A stretch of DNA of 64,000 nucleotides from Pandoraea sputorum (GCF_000814845.2 NZ_CP010431.2:5332001-5396000); one strand, 5' to 3'. Positions 27,918 through 38,750 are shown, numbered from the stretch's first letter. Program-made: numbers and translations. The notes: generated by a model from the letters alone, not told the origin.

Positions 27918-29840
27918 TCAGGCAGCCGGCCCGAATGCTTTCTCGAGGCTTCGCAGGAACAGATCAGCTGACTGCGCGCCGATCACGCGCGTTCCGGTGA
28001 CTTCCTTGCCACTGCCGTCAAAAAAGATGATGCCCGGCGGGCCGAACAAGCCGAAGCGTTTGAGTAGCGCCTGATCGTCTGCGTTGTTGGCCGTAACGTC
28101 AGCCTGTACGAGCACGACCTGATCGAGGCGGGCTTTCACGCGCGGATCCGTGAAAACGAAACGCTCCATCTCCTTGCAGCTAATGCACCAGTCCGCATAG
28201 AAATCGAACATCACCGGCCGCCCGGCGCTCGCCACCACCTGATCCAGTTCCGCCACACTACGAACGCGTCGGAATTGCACACCCTCGACAGCAGGTGCGC
28301 CGGCGTTGGCGTTGCCCGACGCCACGGTCGACAAGCCAGCCAGCGGCGCTAACGGATCGCGCGCTCCGGCGGCTGCACCGACGAGCGCTACGGCCCCCAA
28401 CAGGGCCACGGCAACGCCGAGGCCTTTCAAAAGACGTCGCGCACCGCTCACTCCATCGGGCAAATTGTCGAACACACGCATGAACGTGGCCGAGACCAAC
28501 AGGAGAACACCTGCGCAGAGAAGCAGCACCGGCGTCGACAGCAGGGGACGAACGATCCACAGTGCAACCCCGAGCAGTAGGAAACCAAAGAAACGCTTCA
28601 CGCCATCCATCCATGCGCCCGCGCGCGGCAACAACGTGCCCCCGCCACCTGCAAGGATCACCAGCGGCAGTCCCATCCCCAGCGACAGCGCAAAGAGCGT
28701 CGCACCACCGAAGACGGCATCACCGGTTTTGGCGATGAACGCCAACGCTGCTGCCAGAGGGGCCGTCACGCAAGGACTGACGATCAGCCCGGACAGTACA
28801 CCCATCATTGCCGCACCGACCCACTGTCCCGACTGCTGTTTGCGCGCGGCATTGTCGATCCGGTCACGCAGCGCGGCAGGCAGCTGGATCTCGTACATCC
28901 CAAACATCGAAAGGGACAGGATCACCATCAGCAACGCGAACAGGGCAAGCACCCAGGGGGCCTGCAAGAAGGCAATCAAGCCCTGCCCTAGCAGTCCGGC
29001 CGCCACGCCAATAAGGGTGTTCACGATGGCCATGCCGAGGACGTACGCGATGGCCAGACGCACAGCCTTCCCACGACTGGCTTCCTGTCCCGCGACGATC
29101 GACAGGAGAATCGGCACCATCGGCAAAACGCACGGGGTGAAGGCGAGCGCAAGGCCTAGCACGAAGAAAACCCCCAACGCCAACGCAAAGCTGCCACCCG
29201 AGAGAATCCGCTCCGCCTCGTTGTAGTCGTCTCGTGCGGACAACCATCCCCCTGCCGAGCTACCAGTGGGCGCGACCCCTGCGGGGGAGACGATCGAAGC
29301 GTTTCCAGCCCCCTGTGCACCGCCACCCAGCAATGCTTGCGTCGCCGGGCCGACAGAGGAACCGGCGCTGGAAGTTCCACCGCTCCCATTGCCAATCGCC
29401 GCGGCGGAAATCTTCAGCGGTTTGTCCATTGGCGGATAGCACAGGCCTTTGTCTGCGCACCCCTGCATCGTGACGTTCAGCGTAAACGGCCCGCTCGCCT
29501 GATCGACCGGAATCCGGACATCGATCGGCTCGTGATATACCTCCATGTCCTTGCCGAAGGTGTCGTCGTGCTTGACCTCACCTTTCGGGAACACCGGCGC
29601 ATCGAGTTTGACGGCGGGGTTATCCGCAGCAAAGGCGAACCGTTCACGATAGAGGTAGTACCCCTTCGCGACGTCGAAACGCAGCACCACGACCCCGGGC
29701 TGTTCCGATTTCGACACCTTGAAGGCGACGTCAGGATCGAGGAAGTCGTCCGCTGCATAGGCACGGCCCACGCCCAACATCAGCACGACCACCAGCATGG
29801 TCAGTGCAAGCACCCAGAGCCGCTGGACGCGATACGGCAT
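27918..29840 (-). CDS. dsbD: Thiol:disulfide interchange protein DsbD
   Basis: 640 aa. Moves reducing power from cytoplasmic thioredoxin across the inner membrane to DsbC and the cytochrome c maturation path. Start ATG 29840 (MPYRVQRLWVL) with GGGGAG upstream and a signal peptide cut after AYA; longer frames overlap cutA. Alpha domain cysteines in MQGCADKGLCYPP; beta-domain membrane cysteines in LAFTPCVLPMVP and GLIVSPCVTAP; gamma thioredoxin domain with WCISCK (Cys552, Cys555). A Gly/Ser-rich linker of about 60 residues joins alpha and beta, longer than in E. coli (565 aa). It lies 58 bases after cutA, as in E. coli (cutA-dsbD). Confidence 0.95.
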   Translation of the reverse strand: MPYRVQRLWVLALTMLVVVLMLGVGRAYAADDFLDPDVAFKVSKSEQPGVVVLRFDVAKGYYLYRERFAFAADNPAVKLDAPVFPKGEVKHDDTFGKDMEVYHEPIDVRIPVDQASGPFTLNVTMQGCADKGLCYPPMDKPLKISAAAIGNGSGGTSSAGSSVGPATQALLGGGAQGAGNASIVSPAGVAPTGSSAGGWLSARDDYNEAERILSGGSFALALGVFFVLGLALAFTPCVLPMVPILLSIVAGQEASRGKAVRLAIAYVLGMAIVNTLIGVAAGLLGQGLIAFLQAPWVLALFALLMVILSLSMFGMYEIQLPAALRDRIDNAARKQQSGQWVGAAMMGVLSGLIVSPCVTAPLAAALAFIAKTGDAVFGGATLFALSLGMGLPLVILAGGGGTLLPRAGAWMDGVKRFFGFLLLGVALWIVRPLLSTPVLLLCAGVLLLVSATFMRVFDNLPDGVSGARRLLKGLGVAVALLGAVALVGAAAGARDPLAPLAGLSTVASGNANAGAPAVEGVQFRRVRSVAELDQVVASAGRPVMFDFYADWCISCKEMERFVFTDPRVKARLDQVVLVQADVTANNADDQALLKRFGLFGPPGIIFFDGSGKEVTGTRVIGAQSADLFLRSLEKAFGPAA

Positions 29841-29898
29841 CGTCGCTCCCCGGGTGCTGCTAGAAACCGCTAATCCCGGCCCGGCCAACGTCTTCTCG

Positions 29899-30231
29899 TC
29901 AAACATGCAACTGCCCCCGCGTTTCATCCTCGACCCATCGGGCGTAAGCGGGTAGTGCCGCCGTCGCGGGCCACGCCACAATCTCCGGGACGTCGTATGG
30001 ATGGTGTTCTTTGATGTACTGCTCCAGCGCACCATAACGCGCGGCAGTCGTCTTGATGATGAGCGGTATTTCGACGCTCGTTTCACGCTTGCCCTGCCAG
30101 CGATAACTCGACCGCACAGGCGCCATTTGCTGCACACATGCCGCCAGACGTCCGGCAAGCATGCCGTCGATAGCCGCTTCTGCGCTGGCTTCGTCGGGAA
30201 ATGTCGTCATGACGACGAGAAGGGCGTCCAT
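29899..30231 (-). CDS. cutA: Divalent-cation tolerance protein CutA
   Basis: 110 aa trimeric cytoplasmic protein. Start ATG 30231 (MDALLVVMTTFPDE); longer frame rejected because it would run through the terminator of the ribosomal cluster. Motifs: LAACVQQMAPVRSSYRWQGK and the C-terminal PYDVPEIVAWPATAALPAY. Linked to copper tolerance in E. coli, with the mechanism unsettled; part of that phenotype came from the adjacent dsbD. Confidence 0.93.
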   Translation of the reverse strand: MDALLVVMTTFPDEASAEAAIDGMLAGRLAACVQQMAPVRSSYRWQGKRETSVEIPLIIKTTAARYGALEQYIKEHHPYDVPEIVAWPATAALPAYARWVEDETRGQLHV

Positions 30232-30352
30232 GGTGTGCTGTCGACCGTTCAGGCGTGAGAGGTGTCCACTGTACACCGACACAGGCAATGATGTGTGCGG
30301 CGACAACGATTTCCGGACTGTGCCGATGCCTGCTCGGACGATGCCCAAAAAC

Positions 30353-30384
30353 AAAAAAGCCAGGTCGATGACCTGGCTTTTTTT
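30353..30384. terminator. Bidirectional terminator at the end of the ribosomal supercluster
   Basis: Stem GCCAGGTC-gat-GACCTGGC flanked by A6 on the left and T8 on the right, so it functions on both strands. It closes the rpsD-rpoA-rplQ unit 38 bases past rplQ. Confidence 0.9.
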
Positions 30385-30421
30385 ACGGCTGACGGCCCAA
30401 AAAGACCGTTGCGCGAATCGC

Positions 30422-30820
30422 TTACTCAGCGACTTCCGGCGCTTCCGTGTCGACTTCCGGACGATCCAGCAGTTCGACGAAAGCCATCGGAGCGTTGTCA
30501 CCCACGCGGAAACCCATCTTCAGGATACGCAGGTAGCCGCCCGGACGGTTGGCAAAACGCGGGCCGAGTTCGTTGAACAGCTTCGTGACCATTTCACGAT
30601 CGCGCAGGCGGTTGAACGCCAGACGACGGTTAGCGACGGAGTCCTTCTTGCCCAGCGTGATGAGGGGCTCGACGACCTTACGCAGTTCCTTGGCCTTCGG
30701 CAGCGTGGTCTTGATGGCTTCGTGCTGGAGCAGCGAATTCGACATGTTACGCAGCATAGCCAGACGGTGGCTGCTGGTACGATTCAGTTTACGCAAACCA
30801 TGACGGTGACGCATTTTCAC
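30422..30820 (-). CDS. rplQ: 50S ribosomal protein L17
   Basis: 132 aa, starts [17 protein letters not shown] as in the family (the open frame adds MK ahead of it; ATG 30820 or the ATG at residue 3 are both possible). Last gene of the alpha-operon part. Preceded by a 146-base gap after rpoA holding a GGCCGCC-cgaa-GGCGGCC hairpin (30938-30955). The protein lies near the polypeptide exit tunnel of the 50S subunit. AAAGGAAAG Shine-Dalgarno. Confidence 0.97.
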   Translation of the reverse strand: MKMRHRHGLRKLNRTSSHRLAMLRNMSNSLLQHEAIKTTLPKAKELRKVVEPLITLGKKDSVANRRLAFNRLRDREMVTKLFNELGPRFANRPGGYLRILKMGFRVGDNAPMAFVELLDRPEVDTEAPEVAE

Positions 30821-30966
30821 TTTCCTTTAAACAGAGTTTTCGACCAAGCTCTTCTATCGGTGGCAACCACCGCGGGCCGGTACCTTCGCAATCGGCCGTA
30901 TCGGACATGCCGACGTGCCGCACTTACGTAGCAACACGGCCGCCCGAAGGCGGCCATGTCGTTACA

Positions 30967-31944
30967 TTACTTCTCGAGACCAGCCGGCGGCCAGTTTTCG
31001 AGCTTCATGCCGAGCGTGAGACCACGCGAGGCAAGCACTTCCTTGATCTCGTTGAGCGACTTGCGACCCAGGTTCGGGGTCTTGAGCAATTCGTTCTCGG
31101 TACGCTGGATCAGGTCGCCGATGTAGTAGATGTTTTCGGCCTTCAAGCAGTTGGCCGAACGCACCGTCAACTCGAGATCGTCCACCGGACGCAGCAGGAT
31201 CGGATCGATCTGCGGCGCACGCGACGGCGCTTCGCTGGCGGCTTCCGTGCCTTCCAGCGCAGCGAACACCGACAGTTGGTCGACGAGGATGCGAGCCGAT
31301 TGACGGATCGCTTCTTCCGGCGACACCACACCGTTGGTTTCGATGTTCATCACGAGCTTGTCCAGGTCCGTACGTTGTTCCACACGGGCCGATTCGACCG
31401 CGTAGCTCACACGCTTGACCGGCGAGAACGACGCGTCGAGGACGATACGGCCGATAACCTTGGCCGACTCGTCGCCATAACGGCGCACGTTACCCGGGAC
31501 ATAACCACGACCCTTTTCGATCTTGATCTGAACGTCGAGCTTGCCGCCCTTCGCCAGATGCGCGATCACGTGATCGGGGTTGATCAGTTCCACATCATGC
31601 GGCACTTCGATATCCGAAGCGCGCACCACACCTTCACCATCCTTGCGCAGCGTAACGGTGACTTCGTCACGGTTATGCAGCTTGAACACGACACCCTTGA
31701 GGTTCAACAGGAAGTTGACGACATCTTCCTGGACACCATCGATGGTGGAATATTCATGCACAACGCCGGCGATCGTCACTTCGGTCGGCGCGTAGCCCAC
31801 CATCGACGACAACAGCACGCGGCGAAGCGCGTTGCCCAAGGTGTGGCCGTAGCCACGTTCGAACGGCTCCATCACGACTTTGGCGTGATGCTCACCGACC
31901 GGCTCAACCGCAATAATCTTGGGCTTCAACAAACTGGTTTGCAT
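30967..31944 (-). CDS. rpoA: DNA-directed RNA polymerase subunit alpha
   Basis: 325 aa. Start ATG 31944 ([15 protein letters not shown]), as in all betaproteobacterial RpoA; the 24 earlier codons are leader. N-terminal dimerisation domain with [15 protein letters not shown], linker at about 230-250, C-terminal domain with the DNA- and activator-contacting helices ([34 protein letters not shown]). Core enzyme assembly and transcription activation. Between rpsD and rplQ, the standard position. Confidence 0.98.
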   Translation of the reverse strand: MQTSLLKPKIIAVEPVGEHHAKVVMEPFERGYGHTLGNALRRVLLSSMVGYAPTEVTIAGVVHEYSTIDGVQEDVVNFLLNLKGVVFKLHNRDEVTVTLRKDGEGVVRASDIEVPHDVELINPDHVIAHLAKGGKLDVQIKIEKGRGYVPGNVRRYGDESAKVIGRIVLDASFSPVKRVSYAVESARVEQRTDLDKLVMNIETNGVVSPEEAIRQSARILVDQLSVFAALEGTEAASEAPSRAPQIDPILLRPVDDLELTVRSANCLKAENIYYIGDLIQRTENELLKTPNLGRKSLNEIKEVLASRGLTLGMKLENWPPAGLEK

Positions 31945-32050
31945 AGGTTTCCTTTTCAATACCCTCGGCTCGTTACACCGATAAGGCTGATGGATGACAA
32001 CCTGCACGGAACGCAAAACGCGCCGTGAGGCGCGTCAAGCATCATACGGA

Positions 32051-32674
32051 TTAACGCGAATACAATTCGACGATCAGGCTTTCGTTGATGTCGCCTGCGA
32101 TATCGCTACGTTCCGGCAGTGCCTTGAAAGTGCCTTCCATCTTCTTGGCGTCAACCGAAACCCAGATCGGGAAACCGACTTGCTCAGCCAGCGTCAGCGC
32201 TTCCTGAATACGCACTTGCTTCTTGGCCTTTTCGCGAATGCTGATCACGTCGCCGGCCTTAACCTTGATCGACGGGATGTTCGAAACGACACCGTTCACC
32301 ACGATGGCCTTGTGGCCAACGAGTTGGCGCGCTTCAGCGCGCGTCGAACCAAAGCCCATGCGGTACACGACGTTGTCCAGGCGCGACTCGAGCAATTGCA
32401 GCAGGTTTTCACCCGTGTTGCCCTTGACGCGGTCGGCTTCCGCGAAATAACGACGGAACTGACGCTCAAGCACGCCGTAAATACGCTTAACCTTCTGCTT
32501 TTCGCGCAGTTGGTTGCCGTAGTCCGACGTACGAGCACCCGACGTGCGGCCGTGCTGACCCGGCTTGCTATCCAGCTTGCACTTGTCGGCGAGCGAGCGA
32601 CGTGCGCTCTTCAGGAAGAGGTCAGTACCTTCACGACGGGAGAGTTTGGCCTTCGGGCCGATATAACGTGCCAC
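32051..32674 (-). CDS. rpsD: 30S ribosomal protein S4
   Basis: 207 aa, starts [16 protein letters not shown]. Primary 16S rRNA binding protein with an S4 RNA-binding domain at about residues 97-160. No zinc-finger cysteines at the N-terminus (zinc-free type). In E. coli S4 is the autoregulator of this operon. Here the gene has its own promoter and a 150-base leader with two strong hairpins. Confidence 0.98.
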   Translation of the reverse strand: MARYIGPKAKLSRREGTDLFLKSARRSLADKCKLDSKPGQHGRTSGARTSDYGNQLREKQKVKRIYGVLERQFRRYFAEADRVKGNTGENLLQLLESRLDNVVYRMGFGSTRAEARQLVGHKAIVVNGVVSNIPSIKVKAGDVISIREKAKKQVRIQEALTLAEQVGFPIWVSVDAKKMEGTFKALPERSDIAGDINESLIVELYSR

Positions 32675-32726
32675 GGTTGTTCCTTTATCTCAAAATTTGA
32701 CGCAGCGAACTTTGTCCACTACGCAA

Positions 32727-32792
32727 GTCCGGTACCAATGTACCGGACGGTGGTCTTAGAAATTACTACGCGCACGGCCGAGACCGTGCGCG
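32727..32792 (-). promoter_or_regulatory. Two perfect hairpins in the rpsD leader (candidate S4 control element)
   Basis: Hairpin A: CGCGCACGG (32769-32777), 6-base loop, CCGTGCGCG (32784-32792). Hairpin B: GTCCGGTAC-caat-GTACCGGAC (32727-32748). Both lie between the extended -10 box at 32801 and the rpsD ATG at 32674, neither followed by a T-run, so they are more likely RNA control structures than terminators. An S4-binding role is inference from the E. coli and Bacillus precedents. Confidence 0.6.
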
Positions 32793-32800
32793 AACCCGCG

Positions 32801-32809
32801 ATTATAGCA
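32801..32809 (-). promoter_or_regulatory. Extended -10 promoter for rpsD-rpoA-rplQ
   Basis: Minus-strand TGCTATAAT: a consensus -10 with the extended TGn element, 127 bases before rpsD. No good -35, as is usual for extended -10 promoters. It starts a unit separate from rpsM-rpsK. Confidence 0.65.
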
Positions 32810-32826
32810 GGATTTTCTAAAGCGTC

Positions 32827-33231
32827 TTAGATACGACGACGCTTCGGCGGGCGGCAGCCGTTGTGCGGGACCGGCGTCACGTCCGAGATGGCCGTGATCT
32901 TGATACCCAGCGCATTCAGCGCACGAACCGCGGATTCGCGACCCGGGCCCGGGCCCTTGATGCGAACTTCGAGGTTCTTCACGCCGTATTCCAGTGCCAC
33001 GCGGCCAGCCGACTCAGCAGCAACCTGGGCAGCGAACGGGGTCGACTTACGCGAACCCTTGAAGCCCTGGCCACCCGACGTCGCCCATGCCAGCGCATTG
33101 CCCTGACGATCGGTGATCGTGATGATGGTGTTGTTGAACGAAGCGTGGACGTGCACGACGCCTTCGGCAACGCTCTTCTTGACCTTCTTGCGAACGCGCT
33201 GCGAAGCGGCGTTGTTCTGTTGCTTAGCCAT
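32827..33231 (-). CDS. rpsK: 30S ribosomal protein S11
   Basis: 134 aa. [20 protein letters not shown] start; [22 protein letters not shown] and the basic C-terminus [10 protein letters not shown] are signature. Platform protein of the 30S near the E site. 17 bases after rpsM. Confidence 0.98.
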   Translation of the reverse strand: MAKQQNNAASQRVRKKVKKSVAEGVVHVHASFNNTIITITDRQGNALAWATSGGQGFKGSRKSTPFAAQVAAESAGRVALEYGVKNLEVRIKGPGPGRESAVRALNALGIKITAISDVTPVPHNGCRPPKRRRI

Positions 33232-33248
33232 GAGTTCCTATCCTCTGG

Positions 33249-33614
33249 TTACTTCTTCAGCGAGACGCCGGCCTTACGCGGGCCCTTGCGGGTACGCGCA
33301 TTGGTACGGGTGCGCTGACCGCGAAGCGGCAAGCCCTTGCGGTGACGCATACCACGATAGCAGCCCAGGTCCATCAGGCGCTTGATGCTCATGGTCGTCT
33401 CACGGCGAAGGTCACCCTCAACCGTCAGTTGACCAACTTGATCACGCAGCTTTTCAAGATCAGCGTCGTCGAGGTCCTTGACCTTCTTCGAGTGAGCCAC
33501 ACCGGCTGCGTCGCAAATCTGGCGAGCGCGCGTGCGACCGACACCGTAAATAGCCGTCAGGCCAATGACAGTGTGCTGGTGGTTCGGGATGTTAACCCCT
33601 GCGATACGAGCCAT
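33249..33614 (-). CDS. rpsM: 30S ribosomal protein S13
   Basis: 121 aa, [19 protein letters not shown] start, [12 protein letters not shown] helix-two-turn-helix, and the basic tail [16 protein letters not shown]. Head protein that contacts the P-site tRNA and the 50S. First gene of the rpsM-rpsK pair following rpmJ. Confidence 0.98.
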   Translation of the reverse strand: MARIAGVNIPNHQHTVIGLTAIYGVGRTRARQICDAAGVAHSKKVKDLDDADLEKLRDQVGQLTVEGDLRRETTMSIKRLMDLGCYRGMRHRKGLPLRGQRTRTNARTRKGPRKAGVSLKK

Positions 33615-33649
33615 TCGTAATTCCCCAACTAAATAGCGTTAAAGGCCGA

Positions 33650-33766
33650 TTAGCCCTGACGTTGCTTGTGGCGCGGATCCGAGCTGCAGATCACGCGCAG
33701 CACGCCTTTGCGCTTCACAAACTTGCAATTGCGGCAGATGCACTTAACAGATGCCAAAACTTTCAT
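33650..33766 (-). CDS. rpmJ: 50S ribosomal protein L36, zinc-binding type
   Basis: 38 aa, found by reading the gap between rpsM and inf[21 protein letters not shown] through RHKQRQG. The zinc ligands Cys11, Cys14, Cys27 and His33 are all present, so this is the C+ form. Length and position between infA and rpsM are standard. Confidence 0.96.
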   Translation of the reverse strand: MKVLASVKCICRNCKFVKRKGVLRVICSSDPRHKQRQG

Positions 33767-33785
33767 GACAATTCCCTCTCTCTAA

Positions 33786-34004
33786 TCACTTCGCCCGGAA
33801 GACGATCCGCGCACGCGACAGATCGTAGGGCGTCAACTCTACCGTCACCTTATCTCCGGGAAGGATGCGGATGTAATGCATCCGCATCTTGCCGGAAATA
33901 TGTCCGAGTACTACATGGCCATTTTCCAGCTTTACCCGGAAGGTGGCATTGGGGAGGTTTTCAACGACCTCACCCTGCATTTGAATAACGTCGTCTTTCG
34001 ACAT
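33786..34004 (-). CDS. infA: Translation initiation factor IF-1
   Basis: 72 aa OB-fold protein, [20 protein letters not shown] start and [26 protein letters not shown] core. Binds the 30S A site during initiation. It sits between secY and rpmJ, a common betaproteobacterial arrangement. Burkholderiales usually carry a second infA elsewhere; that cannot be seen here. Confidence 0.97.
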   Translation of the reverse strand: MSKDDVIQMQGEVVENLPNATFRVKLENGHVVLGHISGKMRMHYIRILPGDKVTVELTPYDLSRARIVFRAK

Positions 34005-34016
34005 GATCCTGGATGA

Positions 34017-35354
34017 TCAGCGAAGCGTCATGTTATTGCCGCCCTTGAAATTCGCCTTGCGGAGCAGCGACTCATATTGTTGCGACATCACATACGACTG
34101 CACCTGCGCCATGAAGTCCATCGTCACCACCACGATAATCAGCAGTGAGGTTCCACCGAAGTAGAACGGGACATTCCAGCGCAACACCAAGAACTCAGGC
34201 AGCAAACACACTAAGGTGACGTAAGCTGCACCGGCCAGTGTCAATCGCGTCAGGATCTTATCGATATAACGCGCGGTTTGGTCGCCCGGACGGATGCCCG
34301 GAACAAACGCGCCGCTCTTCTTCAGGTTCTCGGCGGTCTCCTTGCTGTTAAACACCAGAGCGGTGTAAAAGAAGCAGAAGAACACGATCGCCAGTGCGTA
34401 GAGCATCACGTAGATCGGCTGACCCGGCGACAACTTTGCCGCGATATCCTTGAGCCAGCGCGCGTTATCACCTGCGCCGAACCAATTCGCGATCGTTGCC
34501 GGGAACAGGATGATCGACGATGCAAAGATCGGCGGAATCACGCCTGCCATATTCAGCTTAAGGGGCAGGTGTGAAGCCTGACCACCGTACACCTTGTTGC
34601 CGACCTGACGCTTCGCGTAGTTCACCAGAATCTTGCGTTGACCACGTTCGACGAAAACGACGAAGAACGTCACGAGCACCACCAGGGCACAGATCACGAT
34701 CGCCGAGAACGGACCGATCGAACCGGTACCGACCAACTCGAACAAGCCACCCACAGCGTTCGGCAAACCTGCCGCAATACCGCCGAAGATGATGATCGAA
34801 ATGCCGTTACCGAGACCGCGTTCGGTGATCTGCTCACCAAGCCACATCAGGAACATCGTGCCGGTCACGAGCGTGATCACCGTCGTCAGGCGGAAAAGCA
34901 TGCCCGGATCGACGACGAGCCCTGGCTCGCTTTCCAACGTCACCGCAATGGCAGCTGCCTGGAAGAGCGCAAGCACCACCGTGAAATACCGGGTGTACTG
35001 CGTGATCTTGCGTTGTCCGGCCTGGCCTTCCTTACGCAATGCTTCCAGCTGAGGCGAAACCATCGCCAGCAACTGCATGATGATCGACGCCGAAATGTAC
35101 GGCATGATCCCCAGCGCGAAGATCGTGAAACGCGACAACGCACCGCCAGAGAACATGTTGAACATGCCCAGGATCCCGCCCGACTGGCGCTGGAACAACT
35201 GCGCCAGCTGATCGGGGTCGATGCCCGGCACCGGGATATGCGCACCAATACGGTAGACGATCAACGCCAGCAGCAAGAAAACCAGCCGCCGGCGCAGATC
35301 CGCATACTTCGGGCCCTGCGTACCAGGCTTAGCGAGATTAGGAGACTTGGCCAA
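34017..35354 (-). CDS. secY: Preprotein translocase subunit SecY
   Basis: 445 aa, ten membrane helices, forms the SecYEG channel in the inner membrane. [31 protein letters not shown] start; plug region and [29 protein letters not shown] (helices 4-5) are signature, as is the C-terminal [14 protein letters not shown]. Between rplO and infA. Confidence 0.97.
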   Translation of the reverse strand: MAKSPNLAKPGTQGPKYADLRRRLVFLLLALIVYRIGAHIPVPGIDPDQLAQLFQRQSGGILGMFNMFSGGALSRFTIFALGIMPYISASIIMQLLAMVSPQLEALRKEGQAGQRKITQYTRYFTVVLALFQAAAIAVTLESEPGLVVDPGMLFRLTTVITLVTGTMFLMWLGEQITERGLGNGISIIIFGGIAAGLPNAVGGLFELVGTGSIGPFSAIVICALVVLVTFFVVFVERGQRKILVNYAKRQVGNKVYGGQASHLPLKLNMAGVIPPIFASSIILFPATIANWFGAGDNARWLKDIAAKLSPGQPIYVMLYALAIVFFCFFYTALVFNSKETAENLKKSGAFVPGIRPGDQTARYIDKILTRLTLAGAAYVTLVCLLPEFLVLRWNVPFYFGGTSLLIIVVVTMDFMAQVQSYVMSQQYESLLRKANFKGGNNMTLR

Positions 35355-35377
35355 TGATGGCTCCGGGGTGTCCTAAC

Positions 35378-35812
35378 TTACTCTGCGACCGAACCGCCAG
35401 CCGCTTGAATGGCGGTGAGCGCACCCTTGGTGACGCCCAGACCCTTCACAACGACCTTGCGGGTGATCTCGCCAGCGGCGATGATCTTGGCCGAAAGCGA
35501 CAGCTCGCTCACCAGACCGGCCTGCTTCAGAACCAGCAGATCGATCTCGTCGACCGGCAGGTTGTTCAGGTCCGACAGGCGAACTTCGCCAACGAAACGA
35601 CGCGTCAGCGACTTGAAACCACGCTTCGGCAGACGACGTTGCAGCGGCATTTGACCGCCTTCGAAGCCCACCTTGTGGAAGCCACCCGAACGCGACTTCT
35701 GACCCTTGTGACCACGGCCGGCGGTTTTACCCAGACCCGAACCGATGCCACGGCCGACGCGGCGCTTGGCGTGCTTGGCGCCTTCTGCCGGCTTAATCGA
35801 ATTCAATTCCAT
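35378..35812 (-). CDS. rplO: 50S ribosomal protein L15
   Basis: 144 aa, [22 protein letters not shown] start, glycine/arginine-rich N-terminal extension ([20 protein letters not shown]) and [18 protein letters not shown]. Late-assembly 50S protein. 23 bases ahead of secY. Confidence 0.98.
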   Translation of the reverse strand: MELNSIKPAEGAKHAKRRVGRGIGSGLGKTAGRGHKGQKSRSGGFHKVGFEGGQMPLQRRLPKRGFKSLTRRFVGEVRLSDLNNLPVDEIDLLVLKQAGLVSELSLSAKIIAAGEITRKVVVKGLGVTKGALTAIQAAGGSVAE

Positions 35813-35823
35813 TTTGCCCTCGC

Positions 35824-36006
35824 TCAGTCGACGATCTTCACAAGGTACGAGACCTTGTTGATCATGCCCCGCACAGCGGGCGTATCCTGCAACTCGCTGA
35901 CCGAATTGAGGCGACGCAGGCCGAGGCCCTTCACGGTGGCGCGATGTTCTTCGCGCGTACCGATCAGGCTCTTGACCAGCTTAACTTTCACAGTTTGCTG
36001 CGACAT
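35824..36006 (-). CDS. rpmD: 50S ribosomal protein L30
   Basis: 60 aa. Start ATG 36006 ([13 protein letters not shown]) with AAGGGTG upstream, three codons inside the longest frame. [26 protein letters not shown] is signature. Between rpsE and rplO. Confidence 0.97.
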   Translation of the reverse strand: MSQQTVKVKLVKSLIGTREEHRATVKGLGLRRLNSVSELQDTPAVRGMINKVSYLVKIVD

Positions 36007-36017
36007 ATTGATCACCC

Positions 36018-36536
36018 TTAGCCGAGGATCTCTTCCACCGACTTGCCACGCTTAGCGGCGATGTCAGCAGGAGTCGATTGTTTCTTCAGGCCGTCGAGCG
36101 TGGCGCGGACCAGGTTGTACGGGTTCGTCGAGCCAAGGCTCTTCGTCACCACGTTGGTCACGCCCATCACCTCGAACACCGCGCGCATCGGGCCACCGGC
36201 GATCACGCCGGTACCGTCCTTCGCCGGCGACATCAGGACGCGCGAGGCGCCATGCTGGCCGAGAACGTTGTGTTGAAGGGTGCCGTTCTTCAGAGCAACC
36301 TTGAACATATTGCGGCGGGCTTGTTCCATTGCCTTTTGAACGGCAACCGGGACTTCCTTCGCCTTGCCCTTGCCCATGCCGATGCGGCCATCGCCGTCAC
36401 CAACCACGGTCAACGCGGCAAAACCGAGAATACGGCCACCCTTCACAACCTTCGTGACACGGTTGACCGCGATCATCTTCTCGCGAAGGCCGTCGTCGCG
36501 TTCGTCAGCCTGAACTTTCGCTTGCATCTTTGCCAT
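36018..36536 (-). CDS. rpsE: 30S ribosomal protein S5
   Basis: 172 aa. Double-stranded RNA-binding domain ([23 protein letters not shown]) then the S5 C-terminal domain ([31 protein letters not shown] block). Involved in mRNA entry and accuracy with S4. Between rplR and rpmD. Confidence 0.98.
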   Translation of the reverse strand: MAKMQAKVQADERDDGLREKMIAVNRVTKVVKGGRILGFAALTVVGDGDGRIGMGKGKAKEVPVAVQKAMEQARRNMFKVALKNGTLQHNVLGQHGASRVLMSPAKDGTGVIAGGPMRAVFEVMGVTNVVTKSLGSTNPYNLVRATLDGLKKQSTPADIAAKRGKSVEEILG

Positions 36537-36549
36537 GACGGATCCTTAC

Positions 36550-36915
36550 TTAGAACTTGAGGCCGGCTTCACGGGCTGCGTCGGCGAGAGCCTTAACGCG
36601 ACCGTGATAGCGGAAGCCCGAGCGGTCGAAAGACACGCTTTCGATGCCGGCGGCCTTCGCCTTTTCGGCGATACGACGACCGATCAACGCAGCAGCGGCA
36701 GCGTTGCCGCCCTTGCCTTCCTTGTCGCCCAGTTCCTTGCGCACTTCGGCTTCCAGCGTCGAAGCGCTGGCCAGCACTTGCGTGCCGTCTTCCGAGAAAA
36801 CTTGCGCGTAAATGTGCACGTTGGTGCGATGCACGGAAAGGCGATGCACCTTCTGAGCTGCCAGCTTGATACGAGTCTGGCGAGCGCGGCGCACACGTGA
36901 TTGTTTCTTGTCCAT
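36550..36915 (-). CDS. rplR: 50S ribosomal protein L18
   Basis: 121 aa. Start ATG 36915 ([15 protein letters not shown]); the three extra codons upstream lack a ribosome site. Binds 5S rRNA with L5 and L25. [11 protein letters not shown] and [20 protein letters not shown] are signature. Confidence 0.97.
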   Translation of the reverse strand: MDKKQSRVRRARQTRIKLAAQKVHRLSVHRTNVHIYAQVFSEDGTQVLASASTLEAEVRKELGDKEGKGGNAAAAALIGRRIAEKAKAAGIESVSFDRSGFRYHGRVKALADAAREAGLKF

Positions 36916-36926
36916 GTTTCGCACCC

Positions 36927-37460
36927 TTACTTCTTCTTGGTTTCCTTGAGGATCACCGTCTCGTCCGCATAGCGGACACCCTTACCCTTGTAGGGCTCGG
37001 GCGGACGGTAACCGCGAACTTCCGCAGCCACTTGTCCGACGCGTTGCTTATCAACGCCTTTGATGATGATCTCCGTCTGCGTCGGGGTCTCGACCTTCAC
37101 GCCTTCCGGCATGGCATGCACAACATCGTGCGAGAAACCCAGCTCGAGCTTCAGGTTGTTACCTTCAGCCTTGGCACGGTAACCCACGCCAACGAGTTGC
37201 AGCTTCTTTTCGAAACCCTTGCTCACACCGGTCACCATATTGTTGACCAGTGCACGTTCCGTACCATACAGCGCATTCGCTTCACGGCTTTCGTCGGCCG
37301 GGGCGAAGGTGATGGTGCCGTCTTCAATCTTGACGTTCACAAGGGCGTTCACGCCACGGGTCAACGAACCCAGGGCACCCTTGACCGTCAGCACATTGCC
37401 AGCCAGCGTCGTTTCAACGCCCTTCGGCAGTGCAATGGGACTCTTACCTACTCGAGACAT
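36927..37460 (-). CDS. rplF: 50S ribosomal protein L6
   Basis: 177 aa, [16 protein letters not shown] start; two repeated domains, ending in [26 protein letters not shown]. Lies near the factor-binding site of the 50S. Between rpsH and rplR. Confidence 0.98.
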   Translation of the reverse strand: MSRVGKSPIALPKGVETTLAGNVLTVKGALGSLTRGVNALVNVKIEDGTITFAPADESREANALYGTERALVNNMVTGVSKGFEKKLQLVGVGYRAKAEGNNLKLELGFSHDVVHAMPEGVKVETPTQTEIIIKGVDKQRVGQVAAEVRGYRPPEPYKGKGVRYADETVILKETKKK

Positions 37461-37475
37461 TTCAACTCTCCTCGG

Positions 37476-37871
37476 TTAGGCCACGTAGCAGATGACTTCG
37501 CCGCCCACGCCAGTGGCGCGTGCCTTGCGATCCGTCATCACGCCCTTCGGGGTCGAGACGATTGCAACGCCCAGGCCATTCATGACCTGCGGGATATCGT
37601 TGCGGCTCTTGTACACACGCAGACCCGGGCGCGAAACGCGCTCGAGGCGCTCGATCACCGGACGGCCAGCGTAGTACTTCAGTGCGATGTTCAGCACCGG
37701 CTTGGTTTCTTCTGCTTCAACCGCGAAGTCTTCGATGTAGCCTTCGTCCTTCAGGACCTTGGCGATCGAGACCTTCAGCTTGGACGAGGGCATCTTCACC
37801 GATGCTTTCTCAACCATCTGAGCGTTGCGGATGCGAGTCAGCATATCGGCGATAGGATCGCTCATGCTCAT
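37476..37871 (-). CDS. rpsH: 30S ribosomal protein S8
   Basis: 131 aa, [18 protein letters not shown] start and C-terminal [22 protein letters not shown]. Binds the central domain of 16S rRNA; in E. coli it represses the spc operon at rplE. Between rpsN and rplF. Confidence 0.98.
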   Translation of the reverse strand: MSMSDPIADMLTRIRNAQMVEKASVKMPSSKLKVSIAKVLKDEGYIEDFAVEAEETKPVLNIALKYYAGRPVIERLERVSRPGLRVYKSRNDIPQVMNGLGVAIVSTPKGVMTDRKARATGVGGEVICYVA

Positions 37872-37884
37872 GGTGCTTCTCCTA

Positions 37885-38190
37885 TTACCAGCTTGCTTTG
37901 GTCACGCCCGGGATTTCGCCACGGAAGGCGATTTCACGGATCTTGTTACGGGCCAGGCCGAATTTGCGGAACGTGCCGCGCGGACGACCGGTCAGCTCGC
38001 AACGATTGCGTTGACGCGTCGGGTTGGCGTTACGCGGCAGCTGTTGCAGCGCCAGACGTGCTTCATAACGCTCGTCTTCCGACTTGCTGGTGTCTTCGAT
38101 GATCGCTTTGAGGTCAGCACGCTTGCCAGCGTACTTCGCCGCCAGACGGGCGCGCTTCTTTTCGCGTTCGATAAGTGCCAGTTTAGCCAC
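37885..38190 (-). CDS. rpsN: 30S ribosomal protein S14, zinc-free type
   Basis: 101 aa, the long C-minus form: [20 protein letters not shown] start, [20 protein letters not shown] core without the paired CxxC zinc ligands. Between rplE and rpsH. Confidence 0.98.
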   Translation of the reverse strand: MAKLALIEREKKRARLAAKYAGKRADLKAIIEDTSKSEDERYEARLALQQLPRNANPTRQRNRCELTGRPRGTFRKFGLARNKIREIAFRGEIPGVTKASW

Positions 38191-38197
38191 GATTACC

Positions 38198-38737
38198 TCA
38201 GTTACGGAACGGGAATTTGAACGCCGACAGAAGAGCCTTGGCTTCTTCGTCAGTCTTCGCAGTCGTCGTGATGCTGATGTTCAGACCACGCAGTGCGTCG
38301 ATTTTGTCGTATTCGATTTCGGGGAAAATGATCTGCTCTTTCACACCGATGTTGTAGTTGCCACGACCGTCGAACGCACGACCCGAAATACCACGGAAGT
38401 CACGCACGCGCGGCAGAGCCACGGTGATGAAACGATCCAGGAATTCGAACATACGCTCGCCGCGCAGCGTCACCATCGTACCGATCGGGTAACCTTCGCG
38501 GATCTTGAAACCGGCGATAGCCTTACGAGCCTTCGTCACCACCGGCTTTTGACCGGCAATCTTCGTCAGGTCGCCAACGGCGTGCTCAATGATCTTCTTG
38601 TCAGCGACGGCTTGACCAAGGCCCATGTTCAGGGTGATCTTGGTGATACGCGGCACTTCCATCACGGACTTGTAACCGAACTGCTTGGTGAGCTCGGCGA
38701 CAATCTTGTCCTTATAGAATTCTTGCAAACGGGCCAT
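38198..38737 (-). CDS. rplE: 50S ribosomal protein L5
   Basis: 179 aa, [20 protein letters not shown] start; binds 5S r[25 protein letters not shown] and [20 protein letters not shown] are signature. Between rplX and rpsN. Confidence 0.98.
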   Translation of the reverse strand: MARLQEFYKDKIVAELTKQFGYKSVMEVPRITKITLNMGLGQAVADKKIIEHAVGDLTKIAGQKPVVTKARKAIAGFKIREGYPIGTMVTLRGERMFEFLDRFITVALPRVRDFRGISGRAFDGRGNYNIGVKEQIIFPEIEYDKIDALRGLNISITTTAKTDEEAKALLSAFKFPFRN

Positions 38738-38750
38738 TATCTATACTCCC

